A program made the translations under genes and the position numbers. Shown here one piece after another: positions 1 to 6,570 of a stretch of DNA of 33,791 nucleotides. Position 1 is the first letter of the stretch. The number at the start of each line of letters is the position of its first letter. Location of the stretch: positions 1 through 33,791 of the forward strand of contig JAEOTC010000122.1 in assembly GCA_016840035.1 (NCBI GenBank), written 5' to 3'. Origin of the DNA: Candidatus Hodarchaeota archaeon. GTDB lineage: Archaea; Asgardarchaeota; Heimdallarchaeia; Hodarchaeales; Hodarchaeaceae. A model generated the notes under the pieces. That model ran no database searches. It was not told where the DNA came from and saw only the letters and a list, made by a program, of their open reading frames with translations.

Positions 1-314
1 AAATCACTGTGGCCTGGAGCATCGATTAAGTTATAGATGAATTTCTTGGTCTTAAATTCTTGGAAAGATATGTTAATTGTGAGACCTCGTTCTCTTTCAT
101 CCATCAGAGGATCCAAAATCCAGGCATACGACCAGCTACCCATACCTGTAGCTTTGCTATCTTTATAGTATTTTTCAGCAATTCGCCAAGGGTGTCGTTT
201 CTTTTTAGGATCATGTATCTGACCTAGTAAGAACAACATGTGGCCAAGACCGGTAGATTTTCCGTGATCAACGTGACCTGTGACCACTAAATTCATTCTT
301 TCGAGATCTGCCAT
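1..314 (-). CDS. Translation elongation factor EF-1A family GTPase, N-terminal part
   Basis: This is the first 104 codons of a translational GTPase, running off the left edge. The start ATG is at 314. The translation shows the G1 P-loop GHVDHGKST at residues 13-21, a switch I/G2 segment RERGLTIN and G3 DAPGH near the window edge. This order and spacing match EF-1A, which delivers aminoacyl-tRNA to the ribosome, and the related aSelB/Hbs1/eRF3 branch. It differs from typical EF-1A: the segment between G1 and G2 contains an unusual basic stretch (DPKKKRHPW), and the usual DAPGHRD reads DAPGHSD. A TATA-like ATTAATTAAA at about 354-363 (minus strand) would give a leader of about 20 nt. EF-1A family is secure. 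Whether it is the main EF-1A or a paralogue cannot be decided from this fragment. Confidence 0.85.
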   Translation of the reverse strand, partial: MADLERMNLVVTGHVDHGKSTGLGHMLFLLGQIHDPKKKRHPWRIAEKYYKDSKATGMGSWSYAWILDPLMDERERGLTINISFQEFKTKKFIYNLIDAPGHSD

Positions 315-669
315 TATTATTCACCAGAATATTATTTACTTCTTGTGTGTTGGATTAATTAAACACAAAATATCTTTGAAATTGGTTTAAATCCTAAGAA
401 ACAGCGAAACAAAAAGCTGTTTATCTCATTTTGCTTTCAATATGTAGAATAAATTCTCGAGAGGGGGACTAACAACTCCACTTTTTGGGATTCTATAAAC
501 CTGAAACAAATTCGTGGGATGAGGTTATGTAAAATGAACCCCCCACAAGACCACCCCCCAGGCTTTTAAGTTTTAAACATACACTATTTGTGTACAACTA
601 ACTCCTCTTCTTTTTTTTTATTATTAACAAATAATATTTATTTAATTAAGACTAGGTGACCACAACGAG
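315..669. other. Gene-free stretch; EF-1A promoter and possible plus-strand transcript with T9 run
   Basis: No convincing open reading frame is present. The left end should hold the minus-strand promoter of the EF-1A-like gene. On the plus strand there is a C-rich patch at about 536-562, unusual for this AT-rich DNA. A nested hairpin can be drawn with 514-518 pairing 542-546 and 523-526 pairing 537-540. A run of nine T at 611-619 could act as an archaeal terminator for a plus-strand transcript. No plus-strand protein gene precedes it, so a small non-coding RNA is possible but unproven. Confidence 0.3.
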
Positions 670-1698
670 TTAATATAATTGTACAAGCGGTTTTGCTAGA
701 AGTAAATAATGTTCCCTCAAGGTAAACTCCGCAATTTCCAGAATTTCAGATAATTTTTTCTGAGTTAGAACACCTCGTCTACTCTGCTTTAAATAACACC
801 CAGGAAAGATTTTCTGTCTTGCTAGTAGAATATCGGCTGCATTAATCATTGCAGCGGCTAAAATAAATGGATTCCTTCCCCCTCGCTTTACCAGTGGGAA
901 TTGATTGAGAAGCTGTTTCGCAACAACCCTAAGATGCTGAAAAAACTCTTCACGGTTGCTAGTTCTTTTTTGAATTGCGTTTCTAATTAGATAATCTTTC
1001 TGAATCCTACCTATAATTGCATCAAGATACTCTTCAGATTTCACATGCCTAACTCTAATTTTAGCATATTGGCGAATCAACGATGCCGATCTGATAATAT
1101 CCTTACCTGCTATTGAATAGCCATTGATTTGAGCTGCCTTTACCAGTCTTTTTAACTCAATATTCTCCTTTCTTGATCTTACGGCTAAATATAAAGCTCC
1201 CATAATTACACAAGACAATTTTGTCTTCTTTTTTAACTGATAATGAACTTTTTGGAAAAGATAAAGGGCATCCGCTCTTGTAGAATCCGTCACTTCAAGC
1301 GAACTACAAACTCGTGACAGCAAGCTATAACCTCGATATTCTCTTTGACGACCATTAAAATGTAAATAGATGTCATTTAATGGTTTTAATCTACGATATT
1401 GCAACTTCTTTGAGAGAGCCAACTGATTTCCAGAAGAATCGACAAAATTTTTCTTTTGAAACGATCCAATAAATGTCCCAAGGGTTTTCATTTTACTTGG
1501 TTGTTCACTTACTGATGCATACTGACTTCCATAACTACCTTCGGAACTTATGAGCTGAAGGGATGGTTTTTCATAAATTTGTTGGGCAATCAAACCACAG
1601 TTTATACAAACAATATCAGAATCTGTCTGAATTAGGTTTCCATCGCATTCAAGGCATTTATATTTCATCCTTTTCACAATTATACGACTAGATCTCAT
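670..1698 (-). CDS. tfb: Transcription initiation factor TFB (TFIIB-like), divergent
   Basis: TFB bridges TBP bound at the TATA box and RNA polymerase during archaeal transcription initiation. The product of up to 342 residues begins with a zinc ribbon, Cx2C at residues 15/18 and Cx2C at 31/34. A reader/linker-like segment follows (LGTFIG near residues 72-77 and a basic QYRRLKPLND near 99-108). Two helical repeats at roughly 110-205 and 215-330 fit the two cyclin folds. The sequence looks poorly conserved compared with typical TFBs, so it may be a secondary TFB. An ATG at 1668 (just before the zinc ribbon) is an alternative start to the one at 1698. A minus-strand TATA-like TTTAAGATATA at about 1757-1767 could drive it. 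It is separated from the EF-1A-like gene by a gap and appears monocistronic. Confidence 0.85.
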   Translation of the reverse strand: MRSSRIIVKRMKYKCLECDGNLIQTDSDIVCINCGLIAQQIYEKPSLQLISSEGSYGSQYASVSEQPSKMKTLGTFIGSFQKKNFVDSSGNQLALSKKLQYRRLKPLNDIYLHFNGRQREYRGYSLLSRVCSSLEVTDSTRADALYLFQKVHYQLKKKTKLSCVIMGALYLAVRSRKENIELKRLVKAAQINGYSIAGKDIIRSASLIRQYAKIRVRHVKSEEYLDAIIGRIQKDYLIRNAIQKRTSNREEFFQHLRVVAKQLLNQFPLVKRGGRNPFILAAAMINAADILLARQKIFPGCYLKQSRRGVLTQKKLSEILEIAEFTLREHYLLLAKPLVQLY

Positions 1699-1913
1699 AG
1701 TATCTAAACTAAGGATAGAATGAGAGACTAGTGTGAAAATGATGAAGTTTGGATCTATATCTTAAACGGGCAAAAGTGTTATTTGTCAAAGCATTTTTTC
1801 GAAATAGTACAATGAATCAGAGATTCTGAAAATATAAAAGATCAAGATCTCTCCAGAAATTATAAGTGATAATTATTTGATTCCTTGAAAAATACGCTAG
1901 AGGAATAAAACTG

Positions 1914-2516
1914 ATGAAAAGACAAGGTGAAGGATCCAAGAAAGGAAAAAGATTTCCTCCAAAATATAAACGGGGAATTGGTAAAGTTCTTGTCTTAGAT
2001 TATTACCCTCAGGGGAAATCTTTGAGTCGGAAATCTGCTGAGGCTTTTAACCCGTTGGCTGTTGTTATTTCAATAGATCAAATGCAATTCTTTGATATAA
2101 TACTGGCTAGGGGAAAGGATATTCAGGTAAGTGAATCACTTAATGTCTCTGAATTAAAATCTACTATTTTAAAAATTAATCGAATAGGATTTAACGAATT
2201 ATCTGATTCCGCGGTCGATATACTTCCTGAAATGATAAAAAAAATTGTCTCTCTTACAGAATCAAGATTCACTAACTTCCTGAATAACGCCCGTCCTTTA
2301 ACCACTCAAATGCACCAACTTCAACTGTTACCAGGAATAGGGAATAAGCGTCTTTGGCAAATTATTGAGGCACGAAGAAAAAAACCGTTTGAGGGTTTTA
2401 TTGATTTTACAGATCGGACAGGTATCTCTGATCCAATCGGACTATTTTCAAATAGAATACTGCAGGAGATCGAGGGAGGAGAAAAATATCAAATTTTTAT
2501 TAAGAAACAGAAATGA
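1914..2516 (+). CDS. DUF655 family protein, predicted nucleic-acid-binding, KsgA partner
   Basis: This 200-residue basic protein matches the archaeal DUF655 family, which is commonly encoded directly upstream of ksgA, as here (6 nt gap). The N-terminus is rich in Lys/Arg. It is followed by a small beta-rich part beginning KVLVLDYYP (residues 24-32). A helix-hairpin-helix-like motif, LLPGIGNKRLWQIIEARR, lies at residues 138-155. The family has no proven reaction; its domain make-up and constant link to KsgA suggest a role with rRNA or ribosome assembly. AGAGGA at about 1899-1904 lies about 9 nt before the ATG and supports the start. A TATA-like AATATAAAAG at 1831-1840 would place transcription start near 1860. 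Confidence 0.85.
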   Translation: MKRQGEGSKKGKRFPPKYKRGIGKVLVLDYYPQGKSLSRKSAEAFNPLAVVISIDQMQFFDIILARGKDIQVSESLNVSELKSTILKINRIGFNELSDSAVDILPEMIKKIVSLTESRFTNFLNNARPLTTQMHQLQLLPGIGNKRLWQIIEARRKKPFEGFIDFTDRTGISDPIGLFSNRILQEIEGGEKYQIFIKKQK

Positions 2517-2522
2517 TTTAGC

Positions 2523-3422
2523 TTGACTCAATTCCACTTCCTGAACGAGGGGGATCTAAAGCGTTATACACAATCTATTATAGCTCAGTATGCCATTACT
2601 CCCCGTAAAGCACATGGTCAAAATTTCGTAATAAATAAGGAACTAATTAATGAGATCTTATCAGCAGCTAACATAAAAGAAGATGAAACGGTTGTGGAGA
2701 TAGGGGGTGGTATTGGAACACTCACATATTTTTTGTTACAGGAAGCAAAACAAGTTATTTCGTATGAAATTGATCCGTTATTGGCTTCTGTCTTGAAGAA
2801 AGAATTTTTTAACTATAACAAAAAACTCGAGATAATTTCTAAAGATTTCTTGAAAGACAAAGTCATTCCATGTGGGAAAATTATTTCCAATCTTCCATAT
2901 TCGATTTCTTCTCCAGTTATTTGGAAGATCACAAATATGAGTAACCCACCGAATTTGATTGCTTTTACTCTCCAAGAGGAATTTGCTAATCACCTTTGTG
3001 CAAAAGTAGGTTCAAAGGACTATAGTAGATTGTCTGTCTATTCTTCATATTTTTACGAATTTGAAAAGATTTCATCTTTCTCTGCAGAATATTTTTATCC
3101 CACACCTCAAGTTTCTTCTTGTTTGGTGAGAGGAGAACGTATTAAACCACCAGATATTGTAAAGGAAAAATCTTTTTTGCTTTTTCTAACCTCTCTATTT
3201 TGTAGAAAAAATAAAAAGACTCGCAATAACCTAATGGTGTACCAAAAGAAATTAGATCGTAAATTTCGATCTGGATATCGAAAACTTGTCGATTCCTTGG
3301 AATATTCACAAATAAAACCGATTAACCTTTCTCCCAACGCGATCTTGACCCTTTATTCAGATTATCGTCAGATCATAACTGAAAATCTGAAAATTGAAAA
3401 TTTCTTAAGTTTTATGGAATAA
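2523..3422 (+). CDS. ksgA: rRNA adenine dimethyltransferase KsgA/Dim1
   Basis: The 299-residue protein is an S-adenosylmethionine-dependent enzyme that dimethylates two adjacent adenines in the 3'-terminal hairpin of small-subunit rRNA, a late check in 30S assembly. Landmarks are the N-terminal GQNF (residues 32-35), the SAM-binding EIGGGIGTLT (59-68), the acidic YEID (81-84) and the target-adenine pocket NLPYSISSP (123-131). The C-terminal 90 residues form the small helical domain. The chosen start is TTG, 6 nt after the DUF655 stop, and no ATG lies before the conserved region. DUF655 and KsgA almost certainly share a transcript. The last 11 nt overlap the 3' end of a minus-strand membrane protein gene. 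Confidence 0.95.
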   Translation: MTQFHFLNEGDLKRYTQSIIAQYAITPRKAHGQNFVINKELINEILSAANIKEDETVVEIGGGIGTLTYFLLQEAKQVISYEIDPLLASVLKKEFFNYNKKLEIISKDFLKDKVIPCGKIISNLPYSISSPVIWKITNMSNPPNLIAFTLQEEFANHLCAKVGSKDYSRLSVYSSYFYEFEKISSFSAEYFYPTPQVSSCLVRGERIKPPDIVKEKSFLLFLTSLFCRKNKKTRNNLMVYQKKLDRKFRSGYRKLVDSLEYSQIKPINLSPNAILTLYSDYRQIITENLKIENFLSFME

Positions 3423-3690
3423 AAGGGTAGATCAGAGGAAGTTTAGCTAGGAAAAATGGAACAGTCACAATGGTGAATGTAATTGCTGTTATTACAATGT
3501 TAAGTTCGTTCTCTTTTCTATTCCTAAGTAATTTCTCCCCAAGACGTAGTATGAGCATTATTAATGAAATTGCTCGTACAAACCAAGCAACAAATACGAG
3601 TAAAGTCCATAGAATTTGATCTCCTGATTCTATAAGGAGCTGCCACCCATGAATGTACTCATCCCACTGGTTTAGAAAAAATACAAACAT
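3412..3690 (-). CDS. Small two-helix membrane protein, unknown function
   Basis: A 92-residue hydrophobic protein, not recognised. Two membrane segments are clear: about residues 28-50 (ILWTLLVFVAWFVRAISLI) and about 66-92 (LNIVITAITFTIVTVPFFL), separated by a short basic stretch with RNRK. The short aromatic N-terminus may lie at the membrane surface. ATG at 3690 is preferred; a TTG at 3702 would add four residues. It converges with ksgA and the two coding ends overlap by 11 nt, so antisense interference at the 3' ends is possible. The hydrophobic pattern favours a real gene, but no family could be named. Confidence 0.6.
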   Translation of the reverse strand: MFVFFLNQWDEYIHGWQLLIESGDQILWTLLVFVAWFVRAISLIMLILRLGEKLLRNRKENELNIVITAITFTIVTVPFFLAKLPLIYPFIP

Positions 3691-4269
3691 TTCATGCACC
3701 AAGAAGAAATCAATATATCGAATTTAGACTCACTTATAATCTCCTAAGTTCCTGAAAACTGATAATCTACCTATTCAGAGTTTACATTTCAAAATCCAAC
3801 TATTTTGTCAAGAAAATGATCTTATCAATTCTTATAATCAAATGAATTTCCGTATAAATATCCAATCTTTGATACTGATAGAATTTAATACGGTTGAGAA
3901 AAATAAAAGATTACGTTGGACCTTTAATCAGGTATTAAGTAGGGCCAAAAAAAGATTCCACCTTATTTCACTTAAAAAGATTAGATAAATTGGGATTATA
4001 TTACTGGAAATATCCAGATAACCATTTAATAAACGAGAGTTATCATAAAATCTTCTTTAATACATTTTAAACAGGTTTAAAACTAAATCGTTCCAAAAGG
4101 AACCAGATTCAGAAAAAAACATTTAAAGATAGCTCAAGTGTTGCCAAACTGGACATAATAACGTAAATTTACCAACTGGATGAATAAAGAAGTAATATCC
4201 TTATGTAATTTTATGTTCAACCTTTATAGATTGAATTAGATGACCAAAATACACAGCAGATGGACAATT
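3691..4269. other. Intergenic region with divergent promoters for the small membrane protein and rpo3
   Basis: About 580 nt with no supported gene. It contains the rpo3 promoter at its right end and presumably a minus-strand promoter at its left end. Two small perfect inverted repeats are visible: CTGG-AAATAT-CCAG at 4004-4017 and GTTCC-AAAA-GGAAC at 4090-4103. Their role is unknown. No uS13, uS4 or uS11 genes, which often precede rpo3 in archaea, are present here. Confidence 0.5.
4223..4230 (+). promoter_or_regulatory. TATA box of the rpo3 operon
   Basis: TTTATAGA lies about 45 nt upstream of the ATG at 4270 and only about 15 nt upstream of an in-frame ATG at 4240. Archaeal transcription starts about 25 nt after the TATA centre, near 4250. 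The 4240 ATG would therefore lie outside the transcript, which decides for the 4270 start. Confidence 0.6.
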
Positions 4270-5070
4270 ATGGAACTAGAGATATTAGAACAGCATGAAA
4301 ATTTTGCCAAATTCGTCCTCTCTGGTATTACTCCTACCTTTGCAAACACATTACGTCGGCTAATAATGAGTGAGGTACCAACAATGGCGATTGATGAGGT
4401 TATTATCATTGAAAATACTACCCCTCTTTACGATGAAATCGTGGCACATCGTCTTGGTTTATTACCACTCAAAACTGATCTGTCCAACTATGTTTTACCT
4501 TCAGAATGTGAATGTGGAGGACAGGGTTGTACCTCATGTGAAGTATCCTTGACTCTTGAAGTTTCAGGAGAAAAAGATATTGAGATTGTCTATTCAAACA
4601 GTCTATTATCGCAAGATCCGAAGATTACACCAGTATTTCCAAATATTCCAATTCTGAAAATGGCTAAAAACCAGAAAATCTTTCTTGAAGCAATAGCTCG
4701 TCTTGGACGAGGAATTGATCACGCAAAATGGCAACCTATTTCTACAGTTTCTTACAAATACTACCCAGTTGTTCAATTCAATGAAAAGAACTGTACTTAC
4801 TGCGAAGATTGCGTTAATGCATGTCCTCGTGACATTATCAAGATTGAAAATGGGAAAATATCTGCACAAAATGTTATCAATTGTAGTTTGTGTAATCAAT
4901 GTGTAGATGTTTGTGAAACCAATGCTGTTTTTATCACAACAACAGGAACCGATTTTATTTTCACCATTGAAAGTACAGGAGCTCTCAGTACGAAAGAAAT
5001 ACTGCTTAAATCTCTTAAAATTTTAAACGGTAAAGCAGACGAATTTAAAGTTTATGTCGAAGAATTTTAG
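4270..5070 (+). CDS. rpoD: RNA polymerase subunit D (Rpo3) with double [4Fe-4S] ferredoxin domain
   Basis: Rpo3 is the alpha/Rpb3-like assembly subunit that pairs with Rpo11 to nucleate RNA polymerase. Numbering from ATG 4270, the dimerisation part contains the alpha-like TFANTLRR motif (residues 23-30) and AHRLGLLPL. A Cys cluster (80, 82, 87, 90) could bind zinc. An inserted ferredoxin-like domain carries two full Cx2Cx2Cx3C sets at 175/178/181/185 and 205/208/211/215, predicting two [4Fe-4S] clusters. Some archaeal lineages keep both clusters and others have lost one or both. The C-terminus returns to the dimerisation fold (ESTGALSTKEIL). It is first in an operon with eL18, uL13 and uS9. 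Length 266 residues is normal for a cluster-containing Rpo3. Confidence 0.95.
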   Translation: MELEILEQHENFAKFVLSGITPTFANTLRRLIMSEVPTMAIDEVIIIENTTPLYDEIVAHRLGLLPLKTDLSNYVLPSECECGGQGCTSCEVSLTLEVSGEKDIEIVYSNSLLSQDPKITPVFPNIPILKMAKNQKIFLEAIARLGRGIDHAKWQPISTVSYKYYPVVQFNEKNCTYCEDCVNACPRDIIKIENGKISAQNVINCSLCNQCVDVCETNAVFITTTGTDFIFTIESTGALSTKEILLKSLKILNGKADEFKVYVEEF

Positions 5071-5081
5071 AAGGGATAACG

Positions 5082-5444
5082 TTGAAAATAACTACAAGAA
5101 CTGACCCAAACAAAGTTTCATTAATAGCCTCAATTAAAAAAGCTGGTATACAAAACAAGGCTAATATTTGGAAAACATTAAGCGAGGAGCTGTCATCTGC
5201 TAACCGAAGGCGAGTAGTTGTGAATTTATCACATATTAATAGAGTGTCTTCCCCCGACGATGTTATCGTTGTTCCAGGAAAAATCCTAGGAGCGGGAGAA
5301 TTAAAGCATAAATTAAGTATTGCAGCGGAAAGCTTTTCTGAATCAGCAAAAGAGAAAATTCTTTCAACTGGTGGTCAGTGTCTATCGTTTGAAGAATTAG
5401 TAAAGTCAAACCCAAAAGGAACTAATGTTCGATTAATGAAATAG
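5082..5444 (+). CDS. rpl18e: Large-subunit ribosomal protein eL18
   Basis: The 120-residue basic protein matches archaeal/eukaryotic eL18, a large-subunit protein. Recognisable segments are the N-terminal TRTDPNKVSLIASIKKA, the central RRRVVVNLSHINR and VPGKILGAGEL. It sits between rpo3 and uL13, the conserved archaeal order. The start is TTG at 5082, 11 nt after the rpo3 stop and preceded by AAGGGATAAC. A very similar AGGGATTA element precedes uL13 and uS9, so it probably serves as a weak ribosome-binding site across this operon. Confidence 0.95.
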   Translation: MKITTRTDPNKVSLIASIKKAGIQNKANIWKTLSEELSSANRRRVVVNLSHINRVSSPDDVIVVPGKILGAGELKHKLSIAAESFSESAKEKILSTGGQCLSFEELVKSNPKGTNVRLMK

Positions 5445-5461
5445 CAAAAGGGATTAGAAAA

Positions 5462-5899
5462 ATGAACGACAACACAATAGACAACTCTAAAATTATTAAT
5501 GCTGAAGATGCAGTAATCGGACGATTAGCGAGTGTCGTTGCCAAACGATTGTTATCAGGGGAACAAATCATAGTTGTGAACGCAGAAAAAGCATTAATCT
5601 CTGGGAGACCTGGTTTCGTCGCTAAAAAATATATTGATAGGTATCACATTAAAACAAAATCTAATCCGATAAAAGGTCCATTTTATCCAAGAAAACCCGA
5701 TCAGATCTTAAAACGAACAATAAGGGGCATGCTTCCTTTTCAAAAAAGCAGAGGAAAAGAGGCATACAAACGGTTGAAAGTTTTTAATGATGTTCCAGGT
5801 TTATTTGAAGACCAGGAACACGAAATTATCGGTGGTACTCAACGTAACAACCCAAAATCCTCATACATCTCGCTTAGAGACCTCAAGAAAAAAATATGA
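5462..5899 (+). CDS. rpl13: Large-subunit ribosomal protein uL13
   Basis: The 145-residue protein is uL13. Diagnostic stretches are AEDAVIGRLASVVAKRLLSG near the N-terminus, the NAEKALISG strand, and PRKPDQILKRTIRGMLPF in the middle. It follows eL18 by 17 nt and precedes uS9 by 10 nt, as in other archaea. The ATG is preceded by AAAAGGGATTAG. Length is normal for archaea; nothing suggests truncation. Confidence 0.95.
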   Translation: MNDNTIDNSKIINAEDAVIGRLASVVAKRLLSGEQIIVVNAEKALISGRPGFVAKKYIDRYHIKTKSNPIKGPFYPRKPDQILKRTIRGMLPFQKSRGKEAYKRLKVFNDVPGLFEDQEHEIIGGTQRNNPKSSYISLRDLKKKI

Positions 5900-5909
5900 A
5901 GGGATTATC

Positions 5910-6311
5910 GTGAAAAGCCTATTACGAAGTGGGAAACGAAGAACAGCGATTGCTCGTGCAATCATAAAAGAAGGTAAAGGTAGAATTTTAATCAACGGCA
6001 AACCTATAGAAATCGTTGAACCAATGTTTGTAAGAATGAAACTCCTCGAACCTCTCCATTTTTTGGATGAAAAAGACCGAAACAAAATCGAAATAAAGGT
6101 AAAGGTCAAAGGTGGAGGATTTATGGGACAAGCTGATGCCGCGAGAACAGCTATGGCAAGAGCAATCTTAGCTTGGATTGATTCTGAAGCATTACGTGTA
6201 AAATTTATGAATTATGACAGACACATGATTGTTGGTGATCCAAGAAGGAGAGAACCGAAGCATTTTGGTGGCCCTGGAGCGCGTGCTAAATATACAAAGA
6301 GCTATCGATAA
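5910..6311 (+). CDS. rps9: Small-subunit ribosomal protein uS9
   Basis: The 133-residue protein is uS9, whose C-terminal tail contacts P-site tRNA. It begins SLLRSGKRRTAIARAIIKEG and contains the GGGFMGQADAARTAMARAI helix and the basic end terminating KYTKSYR. The open frame extends upstream to 5787, but that part overlaps uL13. GTG at 5910, preceded by GAAGGGATTATC, gives the family's normal N-terminus and is the supported start. In many archaea uS9 is followed by rpoN and rpoK; here it is followed by a tRNA gene and then a minus-strand gene, so the operon ends at uS9. Confidence 0.95.
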   Translation: MKSLLRSGKRRTAIARAIIKEGKGRILINGKPIEIVEPMFVRMKLLEPLHFLDEKDRNKIEIKVKVKGGGFMGQADAARTAMARAILAWIDSEALRVKFMNYDRHMIVGDPRRREPKHFGGPGARAKYTKSYR

Positions 6312-6404
6312 TCCATAACCTTTATGTAATCATGAATAACGAAGATAGATGTCATTTTAGTTGAATATTTTTGGGCCCATGGCTTAGCCTGGTTAAAGCG
6401 CTCG

Positions 6405-6433
6405 GCGTTCAGAAAAGATTCTGAACGGGCGAT
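6405..6433 (+). other. tRNA-Ile intron 1 (29 nt, between tRNA positions 30 and 31)
   Basis: A bulge-helix-bulge substrate for the archaeal splicing endonuclease can be drawn. The inner helix is CGTTCAGAA/TTCTGAACG, closed by AAGA. The central 4-bp helix is CGCT/GGCG. The 3-nt bulges are CGG and ATG. Cutting between the second and third bulge bases (CG|G and AT|G) rejoins the exons to exactly CTCGG-CTGATAA. Confidence 0.7.
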
Positions 6434-6440
6434 GCTGATA

Positions 6441-6471
6441 ACGCATCTGGTTCTCCAGGCTGCCGACAGAA
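6441..6471 (+). other. tRNA-Ile intron 2 (31 nt, canonical 37/38 position)
   Basis: Removal leaves A37 and A38 in place and restores a 7-nt anticodon loop. The motif is relaxed: exon CTG (32-34) pairs with intron CAG just before the 3' site, followed by an A-A mismatch. The intron body folds partly through GCA/TGC and CTGG-TTCT-CCAG. The exact boundaries could slide by one base in the A run without changing the mature tRNA. Confidence 0.6.
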
Positions 6472-6570
6472 ACCGAGAGATCCCCGGTTCAAATCCGGGT
6501 GGGCCCATTTCAAACATCTTCTTAGAAAAGAACTGTCTACATTCAGCATCAAAATAATCGCCCTTTATTT

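Larger units (their letters stand above)
6373..6507 (+). tRNA. tRNA-Ile (anticodon GAU) with two inferred introns
   Basis: The acceptor stem GGGCCCA (6373-6379) pairs with TGGGCCC (6500-6506), discriminator A at 6507. The D arm (GCTT/AAGC), the T arm (CCCGG-TTCAAAT-CCGGG) and the anticodon-stem strands CTCGG (6401-6405) and CCGAG (6473-6477) are all present, but 67 nt separate those two strands instead of 7. Removing 6405-6433 and 6441-6471 yields stem CTCGG, loop CTGATAA and stem CCGAG, a standard 75-nt tRNA with anticodon GAU. The 3' CCA is not encoded. It lies 61 nt after uS9. The tRNA identity depends on the intron model, but the rebuilt arm resembles known archaeal tRNA-Ile. Confidence 0.85.

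Noticed and set aside
4004..4103. Two short palindromes upstream of rpo3 as operators
   Set aside because: CTGG/CCAG and GTTCC/GGAAC repeats of 4-5 bp are expected by chance in 500 nt; no spacing to the TATA box supports a regulatory role.
4240..4269. An upstream in-frame ATG for rpo3 at 4240
   Set aside because: The TATA box at 4223-4230 would place transcription start downstream of it; the family N-terminus also begins at the 4270 ATG.
6302..6517. A minus-strand open frame across the tRNA-Ile gene (contains GPPGFEPG)
   Set aside because: It is antisense to the tRNA; the GPPGFEPG-type peptide is a well-known artefact of translating tRNA T-arm complements.
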